A program made the translations under genes and the position numbers. A stretch of 64,000 nt of DNA from CAWCDJ01 sp963794265. GTDB lineage: Bacteria; Acidobacteriota; Terriglobia; Bryobacterales; Bryobacteraceae. The stretch is from the NCBI GenBank assembly GCA_963794265.1, contig CAWCDJ010000003.1, forward strand, positions 372,001 to 436,000. The letters run 5' to 3'. A model generated the notes under the pieces. It worked only from the letters and a program-made list of their open reading frames with translations, did no database searches and was not told where the DNA came from. Below, piece after piece: positions 25,058-34,062 of the stretch (its first letter is position 1; every line of letters begins with the position of its first letter).

Positions 25058-27700
25058 ATGCTTTCGACAATCGAAAAGGATTCATCCGCCCAGGAGCTGC
25101 CGCCACTGATCGACCGGGAACTGCTGTTCGGCAACCCGGAAATCGCGGCCGCCCAGTTGTCTCCGGACGGGAAGTTCATCGCCTTCCTGAAGCCCTGGAA
25201 CAATACGCTCAACGTGTGGGTCAAAGCCGCCGGTGAGCCGTTCAGCGCCGCCCGGTTGCTGACCACCGAAGCCAAGCGTCCGGTTGCGGGCTATCTCTGG
25301 ACGCGCGACAGCAAGTACGTCTGCTACGTGAAGGACAACGGCGGCGACGAGAACTACAATCTCTACGCCGTGGACCCGGCGGCACCCGTGGAGGGTGGAG
25401 CTTCCGCGCCGCCCTCCCGCGATCTTACCGGTTTGAAGGGCGTGGCGGTGCAGCTTTTTGCCGCGCCCAAGAGGCGCCCGGATGTCGTTTTCATCGGCGT
25501 TAACGACCGCGACCCGGCGTGGCACGACCTCTACGAGGTGAAGGTCGCGACCGGCGAGAGGACGCTGATCCGGAAGAACACGGAGCGCATCGCGGGATGG
25601 CAGTTCGATCTCGACGGCAATCTGCGGCTGGCGCTGCGCTCCGCCGATAATGGCGATACGGAGGTTCTGCGGGTTGATCCGGAAGGCTTCACCGAGGTTT
25701 ACTCCTGCAACGTCTTCGAGGTCTGCCAGCCGCTGCGGTTTCACAAAGACGGCAAGCGGGTCTACATGGAGACCAATCACGGCGATGCGACGGACCTGAG
25801 TACCTTGATGCTGTTCGACCCCGCGACGGGCGAGACCGAGCCCGTGGAGTCTGACCCGGCGAACCGCGTGGATTTCGGCGACGCGGTCTTCTCCGAAGTG
25901 ACCGACGAACTGGCGGCGACCACTTACCGGGACGACCGTGTCCGCTTCTATTTCCGCGACCGGGGGTATGAGCGCGATTACGAGTGGCTGAAAGAGAAGC
26001 TGCCGGGCAGGGAGATCTCGATCACGTCGCGCACCCGCGACGAACAGCTTTGGCTGATCCACGCGTCCAGCGACACGGAGCCGGGCGAGACGTACCTGTT
26101 CGATCGAGAGGCGAAGACGCTCGCGCTGCAATACCGGGTACGCGAGAAGGTGCCGCGGGAAGCGCTGGCCTCCATGCAGCCGGTACGCTACGCGTCATCG
26201 GACGGGTTGGAAGTTCCGGCGTACCTGACGCTGCCCAGGAGCGTGCCGGCGAAGAACCTGCCGACGCTGATCGTGGCGCACGGCGGGCCATGGGCGCGCG
26301 ACGGCTGGGGGTACAACCCGCTGGCGCAGTTCTTCGCCAACCGGGGATACGCGGTGCTGAGCCCGAATTTCCGCGGCTCCACGGGGTACGGCAAGAAGTT
26401 CCTCAACGCCGGAAACGGCGAGTGGGGCAGGAAGATGCAGGACGACATTACCTGGGGCGTGCAGTACCTGATTGCGCAGGGCACGGCCGATCCGAAACGC
26501 ATCGGCATCCTGGGTGGATCGTACGGCGGATACGCCGCGCTGGCGGGGGTCGCGTTCACGCCCGACTTATACCGCGCGGCGGTGGATATCGTGGGGCCGT
26601 CGAACCTGCTGACGCTGCTCGAGTCGATTCCGCCGTATTGGGAAGCCGGGCGCAAGATGATGTACGCGCGCATGGCAGACCCCCATACCCCCGAAGGCAA
26701 GGCCTGGATGGTAGAGCGTTCGCCGCTGCACGCGGCGGGCAGGATCGAGACTCCGCTGATGGTGGTGCAGGGCGCGAACGATCCGCGGGTGACTCGCGGG
26801 GAGGCGGAGCAGATCGTGATCGCGCTTCGCGACCGCGGTTTCCCGGTCGAGTACATGCTGGCGCCCGACGAAGGCCACGGCTTCGCCCGCCCCGTGAATA
26901 ACATGGCGATGTTCATGGCCGCCGAGAAGTTCCTGGCGAAACACCTGGGCGGCCGCTATCAGGAGGGGGGCACTCCCGAAGTGGTGAAGCGTCTGGCCGA
27001 GATCACCGTCGATCCGAAGACCGTGGTGCTCACCAAAAAAGTGGACGCAGCCTCGGTGGGAGCGCTCAAACCAGCGGTGGACCTGAAAGCGGGGACGTAC
27101 AGGTACCAGGCCAAGCTGGCGGCCGGCGGCGAGGAGATGCAGATTCCGACGACCATCGAAATCCGGGAAGAAGGGGGCTCGTGGATCGTCGCCAGCAGCT
27201 CCCAGACACCCATGGGCGCGGCCATGGATAGTGTGACGCTGGAAAAGGGCACGCTGGCGCCGCGCAAACGCGTGGTGACGCAAGGGCCGGTGACGATCCG
27301 GATGGAATTTGCCGGCAATCAGGTCACCGGCACGTTGAGCATGAACGGCCAGGACAATCCGCTCGCCGCGGATCTGGGCGGTCCCCTGTTCCCGGAGCCC
27401 GTCAGTTCGCCCCAGGCGTTCGCCACGCTTCCGCTGGCAGAGGGGTACGCCGCCACCTTCCGCAACTTCGACCTGCAGAAACAGAAGCCCAAGCTTCTGC
27501 AGTTGAAGGTGGTGGGTTCGGAATCCGTAACCGTTCCGGCGGGGGAATTCGAAGCATTTCGGGTCGAGATCACGTCCGCGGAAGGCGGACCGGAGCACGA
27601 AACGCTGTGGATTGCGCGCGACGGGCGGGAAGCGGTGAGATTCCAAAGCGTGATCGCGGCCATGGGAGGCGCGATCATGACCGGGGAATTGTTACCCTAA
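25058..27700 (+). CDS. S9 family serine peptidase with extra C-terminal beta domain
   Basis: 880 residues. Residues ~15-380 form a beta-propeller typical of prolyl oligopeptidases, and ~380-645 the alpha/beta hydrolase with catalytic Ser in GGSYGGY, Asp in VQGANDPRV and His in PDEGHGF. Residues ~655-880 are an additional beta-rich domain (AGTYRYQAKLAAGGEEMQI, TVPAGEFEAFRVEITS) resembling DUF3108-type periplasmic domains, not usual in S9 enzymes. No signal peptide is evident at the ATG used (25058), so location is uncertain; the ribosome site is weak. It should cleave oligopeptides, perhaps after proline. Confidence 0.9.
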   Translation: MLSTIEKDSSAQELPPLIDRELLFGNPEIAAAQLSPDGKFIAFLKPWNNTLNVWVKAAGEPFSAARLLTTEAKRPVAGYLWTRDSKYVCYVKDNGGDENYNLYAVDPAAPVEGGASAPPSRDLTGLKGVAVQLFAAPKRRPDVVFIGVNDRDPAWHDLYEVKVATGERTLIRKNTERIAGWQFDLDGNLRLALRSADNGDTEVLRVDPEGFTEVYSCNVFEVCQPLRFHKDGKRVYMETNHGDATDLSTLMLFDPATGETEPVESDPANRVDFGDAVFSEVTDELAATTYRDDRVRFYFRDRGYERDYEWLKEKLPGREISITSRTRDEQLWLIHASSDTEPGETYLFDREAKTLALQYRVREKVPREALASMQPVRYASSDGLEVPAYLTLPRSVPAKNLPTLIVAHGGPWARDGWGYNPLAQFFANRGYAVLSPNFRGSTGYGKKFLNAGNGEWGRKMQDDITWGVQYLIAQGTADPKRIGILGGSYGGYAALAGVAFTPDLYRAAVDIVGPSNLLTLLESIPPYWEAGRKMMYARMADPHTPEGKAWMVERSPLHAAGRIETPLMVVQGANDPRVTRGEAEQIVIALRDRGFPVEYMLAPDEGHGFARPVNNMAMFMAAEKFLAKHLGGRYQEGGTPEVVKRLAEITVDPKTVVLTKKVDAASVGALKPAVDLKAGTYRYQAKLAAGGEEMQIPTTIEIREEGGSWIVASSSQTPMGAAMDSVTLEKGTLAPRKRVVTQGPVTIRMEFAGNQVTGTLSMNGQDNPLAADLGGPLFPEPVSSPQAFATLPLAEGYAATFRNFDLQKQKPKLLQLKVVGSESVTVPAGEFEAFRVEITSAEGGPEHETLWIARDGREAVRFQSVIAAMGGAIMTGELLP

Positions 27701-27824
27701 CTAACTAAGGCTGCCCGCCGGGCGGAATTCGGAGAAAAGTCCCATTCTGCGCGTTTTGTACTGCGGTACCGGGGTGTTACCAAGGGGGGTCCCACGGGAA
27801 GCCCGGCCAGACTATGATCGAGCC

Positions 27825-28022
27825 ATGGGCTTCCCGGATGCACTACTCTTCACGTTCCTGGCCCTCGTAGACGGACTGTTGCTGGCTTACCTCCGCTACC
27901 GGCGGAAGGAAGCGCTCAAGCTCGATCGCATGACCCGCAACCTGCGGTTCGCCATCGAACGGGAAACCCGCGAGGGCGCCCCGGAGCGGCATTGGGCGGC
28001 GGCTCTGCGGCGGGCAAGCTGA
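27825..28022 (+). CDS. Small membrane protein, hypothetical
   Basis: 65 residues from the ATG at 27825; an ATG at 27756 would add 23 unconvincing residues. The N-terminus is one hydrophobic helix (LLFTFLALVDGLLLAYL) followed by a basic, charged tail. It faces the diiron-protein gene tail to tail, five bases apart. The ribosome site is weak. It may be a real small inner-membrane protein, but homology cannot be judged here. Confidence 0.4.
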   Translation: MGFPDALLFTFLALVDGLLLAYLRYRRKEALKLDRMTRNLRFAIERETREGAPERHWAAALRRAS

Positions 28023-28027
28023 ACGGC

Positions 28028-28654
28028 TTATCCGATCTGTTCCAACTCGCCTTCGAGCAGGGCCACGTGCTCATCCTCTTCCGCGGCCAACTCCGCGCAC
28101 AGTTCTTTTTCCAGCCCTTGGGGTAATTCGGCGGCCAGTTTATGGAAGTGGTCGCGGGTGCGGCGCTCCATTTCGAGCGCGGCGCGGTAGAGGTCGGCAA
28201 TGCCCGAATCGGCGGTGACGTGAATGCCGCGGAAGAGCCAGTTGCCGAGCAGGTTTTGCTCGTCGGCGGAGAGTTCCACCACCTCCCGGTCGAGATGCGC
28301 GTGGTACTTCTCGTCCAACTCGTGGAGGTGGTCGAGTTCGGCTTCGTAGAGGCGTTCCAGCACTGCGCGCTGGTCGGGGGTGGCAGCCTTGTCGCGGGCC
28401 AGTTTATAGAAGTGGAACGAGTCCAGCTCGAACTGCACGGCGTCGCGGATGGCCCGGAAGCGCATGGAATCGCCGAGATCGCGTCCGGGAATCACCTCCA
28501 GCTCTCCCCCGCAGAGGAAGCATTTGCCGTAGGGTATGGCGAAGCCGCTGGTCAGCTTGAAGCAACTTTTGCAGCGCCAGGAATAGCGCACCTGGGCACA
28601 ACAGATTTCGTCTTCTTCGAGTACGCGGTGGCACTTGGGACAAGAGGATGGCAT
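28028..28654 (-). CDS. Zinc-ribbon + ferritin-like diiron protein (rubrerythrin-like)
   Basis: 208 residues from the ATG at 28654, preceded by GGGAG and starting one base after the upstream gene stop. The N-terminal ~65 residues have repeated Cys pairs (CPKC, CC, CKSC, CFLC), a zinc-ribbon or rubredoxin-like region. The rest is a four-helix bundle with glutamate/histidine ligands in EAELDHLHE, LEMERRTRDHFH and AAEEDEHVALLE. It resembles rubrerythrins, which remove peroxide with electrons from NAD(P)H oxidoreductases. Coupling to the fused flavoprotein gene fits such an electron donor. Confidence 0.8.
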   Translation of the reverse strand: MPSSCPKCHRVLEEDEICCAQVRYSWRCKSCFKLTSGFAIPYGKCFLCGGELEVIPGRDLGDSMRFRAIRDAVQFELDSFHFYKLARDKAATPDQRAVLERLYEAELDHLHELDEKYHAHLDREVVELSADEQNLLGNWLFRGIHVTADSGIADLYRAALEMERRTRDHFHKLAAELPQGLEKELCAELAAEEDEHVALLEGELEQIG

Positions 28655-28655
28655 A

Positions 28656-31034
28656 TCAGGATCTCCCTGCTTCGGCAAGTTGTTGAGGTTGGTCCGGGGA
28701 ATGGATGCCCATGTATTCCATCATGCCCTTGGCTGCCCGGCGTCCGGCGCCCATGGCGAGGATGACGGTGGCGGCGCCGGTGACGATATCGCCTCCGGCG
28801 AATACCCCCGGGATGGAGGTCATCCCGGTGCGTTCATCCACATCGATATAGCCCCACTTGTTGGTCTGGAGGCCCGGGGTGGTCTGGGCGATGATCGGGT
28901 TGGCGGTGGTGCCTAGAGCGTAAATCACGGTATCGACGTCGATCAGGTACTCCGAGCCTTCGACCGGAACCGGGCGGCGGCGGCCAGAGGAATCCGGCTC
29001 GCCCAGCTCCATTTTCTGGACCCGCATGCCGGTGACCCAGCCGGACGAATTGCCGGTGATCTCCACCGGGTTGGTGAGCCACAGGAACTCGATTCCCTCT
29101 TCGATGGCGTGTTCCAGCTCCTCGATGCGGGCGGGAGATTCACGGCGGGAACGGCGGTAAACCACAGTCACTTTTTCCGCGCCCATGCGTTTGGCGACCC
29201 GGCAGGAATCCATGGCGGTATTGCCGGCGCCGACCACGGCGACGCGCTGTCCCATGCCCACCGGCGTATCGTAGATCGGCTGGCGATGGCCGCGCATCAG
29301 GTTCACGCGGGTGAGGAACTCGTTGGCCGAAAAGACGCCGTTCAGCGCCTCGCCCGGAATGCCGGCGAACTTCGGGGAGCCGGCGCCGGTGCCGACGAAT
29401 GCCGCGTCGTACCCCTGCTCGGTAAGTAACTGCGGGATGGTGAACAACTTTCCGATGATCGTATCGAGCCGGATTTCGACCCCGAGCTTCTTCATGTTTT
29501 CGATTTCGGCATCGATAATCACGTCGGGAAGACGGAATTCGGGGATGCCGTACTTCAGCACTCCGCCGGCGACGTGCAGCGCCTCGAAGATCGTGACTTT
29601 GACGCCGTTGCGGGCCAGGTCCCCGGCGCAGGCCAGGCCGGAGGGCCCTGAGCCGATAATGGCGGCCTTTTTCTGGCCGGCGGAATCGATCTGCGGAATC
29701 TCGTCCCAGCCGCGGCCCATGGCGGCATCGGCCACGAAGCGCTCCAGGCGGCCGATCGCCACCGGCTTGAACTTGGCGCCCACCACGCAGGTGGCCTCGC
29801 ACTGCGATTCCTGCGGGCAGACGCGGCCGCACACAGCCGGCAGCGCGTTGGCGGATTTCAAAATCTGGTACGAACCCTTGATGTCGCGATGCTGCAAGGC
29901 GAAAATGAAGCCCGGAATGTCGATTCCCACGGGGCAGCCGGGGACACAACGCGGCTTCTTGCAGCGCAGGCAGCGTTCCGCTTCATGCAGGGCGCCTTCC
30001 AGATCGAGGCCCAGGGCCACCTCGTTGAAGTTCTGGACGCGCTCTTCGGGAGGCTGCTGCGGCATGGGCGCGCGCTCGGGCGGGATGGTCTTGATGTTCT
30101 TGGGAACGCGCGGTCCGGGCGCCTGGGCGATGGGTTCGGGGAGTTCGCAAATCGAGTGCGGAATGCCGTTCGATTGGGCGGTGCGCCGCAGGCCGGCCAA
30201 CGTGGCGGATTCGGAGCGGAAACGCTCGAGAGCGGCCTTTTCTTCCCGCTCGAAGCGCTTCTGGCGGAGTGCCAGCTCGTCGAAGTTCACCATGTGGCCG
30301 TCGAAATCGGCGCCGTCCACGCAGGCAAATTTCATCTTGCCGCCGATGGTGACACGGCACGAACCGCACATGCCGGTGCCATCCACCATGATGGAGTTCA
30401 GGCTGACGACGGTGGGGATGCCGGAGGGGCGGGTGACTTCGGAGCAGGCCTTCATCATGGGGATGGGCCCAATGGCGACCACTTCCCGGACGTCCTTTTC
30501 ATTAGCGAGAACATCCGCCAGCGCGTGGGTCACGAAGCCGGGGCGGCCGTAGCTGCCATCGTCGGTGGTGACGATCAGTTCGTCGCTGAACTCGCGGAAC
30601 CGGTCCTCCCAGAAGACCAAGTCCTTGTTGCGGAATCCAACGATGGAGACGGTGCGGTTGCCCTGCCGCTTGTATTCGCGCAATTGCGGAAAGACCGGCG
30701 CAACGCCCAGACCTCCGCCCACCATGACCACGGTGCCGTCGAGTTTGCGGATATGGCTGGGCAGCCCGAGCGGGCCGATGAAATCCAGAATGGCATCGCC
30801 TTCACGCAGCGACAGCATTTCGAACGTCGTCTTTCCGACGGCCTGGATCACCACGGTCACAATGCCGCGGTCCGCGTCGAAATCGGCAACGGTTAGCGGA
30901 ATGCGCTCCCCGTGCTCGTCGATGCGCGCCATGACAAAGTGTCCTGGGCGTGCCGCCCGCGCGACGTCCGGCGCTTTCACGTCCCAAAGGAAGGTAACCG
31001 GGCCGAACTGTTTCCTACGACTGATGAGAAACAC
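28656..31034 (-). CDS. Fused NfnA/NfnB-type NAD(P)H:ferredoxin oxidoreductase
   Basis: About 792 residues. The GTG at 31034 is favoured because AAGGGGG lies four bases upstream and family alignment begins near here; an ATG at 31076 is possible. Residues ~1-260 are a ferredoxin-reductase-like FAD/NAD module with VGGGLGVAPVFPQ and a [2Fe-2S] site (CGSCRVTIGG...C). Residues ~330-790 are GltD-like: two [4Fe-4S] Cys clusters (CLRCKKPRCVPGCP, CGRVCPQESQCEATC), IGSGPSGLACAGDLA for FAD and VVGAGNTAMDSCRVA for NADPH. Such fusions are often labelled PyrK/GltD bifunctional; no glutamate synthase large subunit is nearby, so NfnAB-like electron transfer is more likely. Confidence 0.88.
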   Translation of the reverse strand: MFLISRRKQFGPVTFLWDVKAPDVARAARPGHFVMARIDEHGERIPLTVADFDADRGIVTVVIQAVGKTTFEMLSLREGDAILDFIGPLGLPSHIRKLDGTVVMVGGGLGVAPVFPQLREYKRQGNRTVSIVGFRNKDLVFWEDRFREFSDELIVTTDDGSYGRPGFVTHALADVLANEKDVREVVAIGPIPMMKACSEVTRPSGIPTVVSLNSIMVDGTGMCGSCRVTIGGKMKFACVDGADFDGHMVNFDELALRQKRFEREEKAALERFRSESATLAGLRRTAQSNGIPHSICELPEPIAQAPGPRVPKNIKTIPPERAPMPQQPPEERVQNFNEVALGLDLEGALHEAERCLRCKKPRCVPGCPVGIDIPGFIFALQHRDIKGSYQILKSANALPAVCGRVCPQESQCEATCVVGAKFKPVAIGRLERFVADAAMGRGWDEIPQIDSAGQKKAAIIGSGPSGLACAGDLARNGVKVTIFEALHVAGGVLKYGIPEFRLPDVIIDAEIENMKKLGVEIRLDTIIGKLFTIPQLLTEQGYDAAFVGTGAGSPKFAGIPGEALNGVFSANEFLTRVNLMRGHRQPIYDTPVGMGQRVAVVGAGNTAMDSCRVAKRMGAEKVTVVYRRSRRESPARIEELEHAIEEGIEFLWLTNPVEITGNSSGWVTGMRVQKMELGEPDSSGRRRPVPVEGSEYLIDVDTVIYALGTTANPIIAQTTPGLQTNKWGYIDVDERTGMTSIPGVFAGGDIVTGAATVILAMGAGRRAAKGMMEYMGIHSPDQPQQLAEAGRS

Positions 31035-31525
31035 CACACCCCCTTGCAGATTCCATAGTAGCAAAAAATCCAGCAAAACAGACCTGCATATCCCCTTGGT
31101 TCTAAAGCGATCGGCATAGCGGCTTCTGGTGTAAAAAAGCCAACGCTACGCAGTTCCGCCTAAGGCAACCGGCCTATTGACATCACGGGGCGCGGGGAGC
31201 ATATTGTGAGAAGGAAACGGTTGGTTGCCGTTTTCAGGCCCTTTCAAAAGGGTGCTAAACGAGATCCCCTGGTAGGGGGAGCCACTTTAAAGGAGGAAGT
31301 GCATAGAACCAATCCAGCATAAAGGCGGCTTCCGGCTTCCTCGACTGAACGGTTGCGAGTTCTGACGCGCCGCGGGTTTCATCGTTTGGCGCCGCGGTTT
31401 TAATACCGCTGTCTTTCCGGCTCGCAGCATAGGAATGACAGGAGGGGTCGGCGGCCGCCTTTTTTGTTATATTCCGCACTTCGCACTCCCCTTCAACTTC
31501 CGATACACTGGTCTTTCGCCAAACC
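31035..31525. other. 490-base structured non-coding region
   Basis: No convincing gene; a 74-codon minus-strand reading at 31255-31479 looks spurious. The region holds several potential RNA hairpins: 31214-31234 (stem AAACGG/CCGTTT followed by T), 31239-31252 (CCCTT/AAGGG), and a C4/G4 hairpin near 31264-31277. A perfect AAAGGAGG (31290-31297) is followed two bases later by GTG and only seven codons to TAA (31300-31323), like a leader peptide. It separates the divergent nfn-type gene and the glycan cluster. Confidence 0.5.
31177..31205 (+). promoter_or_regulatory. Candidate sigma-70 promoter upstream of glycan cluster
   Basis: TTGACA at 31177-31182 matches the -35 consensus exactly. CATATT at 31200-31205, 17 bases later, is a 4/6 match to -10. 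It points toward the Wzt-like gene, whose GTG lies about 320 bases downstream, implying a long 5' leader. Prediction by eye only. Confidence 0.4.
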
Positions 31526-32854
31526 GTGAAAGCCGTTGAGTTTCAAGGCGTCTCCAAGAGCTACGCAATCTACCACAAGCCGGGCGACCGGCTGAAAGAA
31601 CTGTTGTGCCTGAACCGCCTGAAGCGGCACAGGGATTTCTGGGCGCTGCGCGATCTCAGTTTCGACGTCGAGCGCGGCGAGACCTTCTGCATCGTCGGGG
31701 AAAACGGTTCGGGAAAGAGCACGCTGCTACAGATGGTGGCGGGGATTCTGGCTCCGACCTCCGGCACTTGTGCGGTGAACGGGCGGGTTTCGGCACTGCT
31801 GGAACTGGGAGCCGGCTTCAATACCGAATTTTCGGGCCGCGATAACGTCTATCTCAACGGCTCGATCATGGGGCTGACTACGCGGCAGATCGACCAGCGC
31901 TACGGCGAGATCGAAGCCTTCGCGGAAATCGGCGACTTTATCAACCGCCCGGTCAAGACCTATTCGAGCGGCATGGTGGTGCGGCTGGCGTTCGCCGTGG
32001 CGATCAACGTGGACCCGGAGATCCTGCTGGTGGACGAAGCCCTGGCGGTGGGCGACATTTATTTTCGCCAGCGCTGCATGCGGAAGGTGCATGAACTGCG
32101 TTCGCGGGGGGTGACGATTCTGTTCGTTTCCCACGCGGTGGCGGACGTGAAGGCGATTGGCGACCGGGTGCTGTGGCTCGACCATGGACGGATGGTGGAA
32201 ACCGGCGCGCCGGATAAAGTGATTCCGAAGTACCTGGCCGCCATGACCGCGAAGGATTCGACGTACCTGAGGCACAAGGCGGAAGAGGAGGAGAAGCACC
32301 CGCGCAGCGCGGCCGTGCTGGCGCCCGAGGTGGTGGAATCGATTCCGAATATCGACCACCGGTACGGCGACGGGCGGGCGGAAGTGCTGGGCATCGCAGC
32401 GCTCGACGAGCAGGGCCGGCCGCTGCACCTGCTCGAGCCGCAATCGCGCATCGTGGTGCGGGTCAGCGTGCGGGCGAAGGCGGCGGTGGCGGTCCCCATG
32501 GTCGGCTTCATGCTGCGCAATCAACTGGGCATCGATTTTTCCGGCACCAACACGGCGCGCGAGGGCTACGAGCTGCCACCCATGCAGGCCGGCGACATCT
32601 ACACGGTGGATTTCCATTTGGAAGTGCCGGAGCTCTACCCGGCGTCGTTTTCGTTCTCGCCCGCGATCGCCGATGGAACGCTCGACGGGTATACCATGTG
32701 CGATTGGATCGACAACGCGCTGGCGCTGCAGATGGCCCGCTCGGAACACGAGGTCTATGGGTACCTGCACCTGCCGTGCCGGGTGGAGGTCAACGCGAGA
32801 ATCCGCGGCGAACAGGCGGCCGCCGCTCCCATGCTGGAGAAACGGATTGGCTGA
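31526..32854 (+). CDS. Wzt-like polysaccharide ABC exporter ATPase with carbohydrate-binding tail
   Basis: 442 residues from a GTG at 31526. Residues 1-245 are the ATPase: Walker A GENGSGKSTL, signature TYSSGMVVRL and Walker B EILLVDEALAVGD, the pattern of Wzt/TagH exporters of O-antigen and teichoic acid. Residues ~285-435 are a beta-sandwich like the Wzt C-terminal domain that recognises the modified chain end (YGDGRAEVLGIAALDEQG, SFSFSPAIADG). It ends 8 bases inside the methyltransferase gene. The Wzm membrane partner that usually precedes wzt is not in the window. Confidence 0.93.
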   Translation: MKAVEFQGVSKSYAIYHKPGDRLKELLCLNRLKRHRDFWALRDLSFDVERGETFCIVGENGSGKSTLLQMVAGILAPTSGTCAVNGRVSALLELGAGFNTEFSGRDNVYLNGSIMGLTTRQIDQRYGEIEAFAEIGDFINRPVKTYSSGMVVRLAFAVAINVDPEILLVDEALAVGDIYFRQRCMRKVHELRSRGVTILFVSHAVADVKAIGDRVLWLDHGRMVETGAPDKVIPKYLAAMTAKDSTYLRHKAEEEEKHPRSAAVLAPEVVESIPNIDHRYGDGRAEVLGIAALDEQGRPLHLLEPQSRIVVRVSVRAKAAVAVPMVGFMLRNQLGIDFSGTNTAREGYELPPMQAGDIYTVDFHLEVPELYPASFSFSPAIADGTLDGYTMCDWIDNALALQMARSEHEVYGYLHLPCRVEVNARIRGEQAAAAPMLEKRIG

Positions 32855-34061
32855 ATTCACCGGTGAACGAGTCATCCCCGGCCAAGTGGATGTGGACCTG
32901 CTCAACGAGCACCTGGCGCGCTACACGTTCGCGGCGCGGCTGGCGCGGGGCAAGCGCGTGCTGGATGCCGGATGCGGCGCGGGGTACGGATCGGTGGAAC
33001 TGGCGCACGCGGGCTTGAGCGTGGTCGGTATCGATGTCGCGCCGGATGCGATTGAGTTTGCGCGCGCCAATTACCGGCTGCCCAACCTGTCCTTCGAAGA
33101 GGGTTCGGTGACGGCGCTGCCGCACGAGGAGGGCACCTTCGACCTGGTGGTGGCATTCGAAGTGATCGAGCACCTGGCGCACTGGAGCGAATTTCTGCTG
33201 GAAGCGCGCCGGGTGCTGGCGCCCACCGGGCAATTTATCGTCTCCACACCCAACAAGCTGTATTACACCGAGTCGCGCGGACCCGACGGCGCCAATCCGT
33301 TCCACGTTCACGAGTTCGACTTCAGGGAGTTTAGCGAGACCCTGAAGGAAGTGTTCCCGTACGTTTCGATGTTCCTTGAAAACCACGTGGAAGGTGTCTC
33401 GTTCCAGCCCTACGACCGCGGCAACACGGTGGAAGTGCGGGTGGACGCGGGCGAACCGGCGCCCGATGAATCGCATTTTTTCGTGGCGGTGTGCGCACAC
33501 CGGCCGCAACTGGGCAACCCGACGTTCGTTTACATTCCCCGCGCCGCCAACGTGCTGCGCGAGCGCGAGCGGCATATCGCGCTGCTCGAAGAAGAACTGG
33601 CCACCAAGAACTCGTGGCTTGCCAAGGCGCTGGCCGAACACGAAGAGCTGATGCGGAAGTTCGCCGCGGTCGAGGAGGACCTCGAGAAGAGCAACCGCTG
33701 GGCGGAGGCGCTGAACCAGGAACTTGCGGAACGGCGCGAGCGCGTAGCGCAGTTGCAGGTGGAATTGGCGGAGGCGCAGGAGAATGCCGGACGCGCCATT
33801 GCCCGGCTCGAGAGCGACCTGCGCGCCAAAACGGAGTGGGCGCTGGAGCGCGAAGCCGCCGTTCAGCAGCAGACGGCCGCCCTGGCGAAGGCTGTGGAGG
33901 CACTGCATCAAACGGAAAAGGAACTGGAGGAGCGCACGGCCTGGGCGCTCCGTCTGGACCGGGAATCGGCGGAACTGGGCCGGCAGCTCACGCTCGTACG
34001 CGGCTCGCGCTGGGTGAAACTGGGCCGCAAGTTCGGGCTGGGGCCCGAGCTTCCCGTGTGA
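32847..34061 (+). CDS. SAM methyltransferase with long C-terminal coiled coil
   Basis: 404 residues from a TTG at 32847, with GGAG eight bases upstream and an 8-base overlap with the Wzt gene. Residues ~10-200 are a class I methyltransferase (VLDAGCGAGYG, GIDVAPDAIEFA, FDLVVAFEVIEHL). Residues ~236-385 are a continuous coiled coil with recurring Trp-Ala-x-x-Leu units, ending in a basic VRGSRWVKLGRKFG tail. The combination recalls WbdD, where a methyltransferase caps the O-antigen and a coiled coil measures length; no kinase domain is seen here. Coupling to Wzt supports a chain-end role, which remains inference. Confidence 0.88.
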   Translation: MAEFTGERVIPGQVDVDLLNEHLARYTFAARLARGKRVLDAGCGAGYGSVELAHAGLSVVGIDVAPDAIEFARANYRLPNLSFEEGSVTALPHEEGTFDLVVAFEVIEHLAHWSEFLLEARRVLAPTGQFIVSTPNKLYYTESRGPDGANPFHVHEFDFREFSETLKEVFPYVSMFLENHVEGVSFQPYDRGNTVEVRVDAGEPAPDESHFFVAVCAHRPQLGNPTFVYIPRAANVLRERERHIALLEEELATKNSWLAKALAEHEELMRKFAAVEEDLEKSNRWAEALNQELAERRERVAQLQVELAEAQENAGRAIARLESDLRAKTEWALEREAAVQQQTAALAKAVEALHQTEKELEERTAWALRLDRESAELGRQLTLVRGSRWVKLGRKFGLGPELPV

Positions 34062-34062
34062 C

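Noticed and set aside
27701..27824. Terminator after the S9 peptidase (GCCCG/CGGGC hairpin near 27714)
   Set aside because: The stem is short and no T run follows, so a terminator is not claimed.
31200..31330. Possible cyclic-di-GMP (GEMM) riboswitch, because of GCTAAAC and GGTAGG-like strings
   Set aside because: The diagnostic GCAAACC and GGACGCAAAGCC parts are absent, so only an unspecified structured leader is reported.
31255..31479. 74-codon minus-strand open frame
   Set aside because: No ribosome site, no recognisable domain, and it lies across the predicted hairpins; more likely chance reading of non-coding or repeat DNA.
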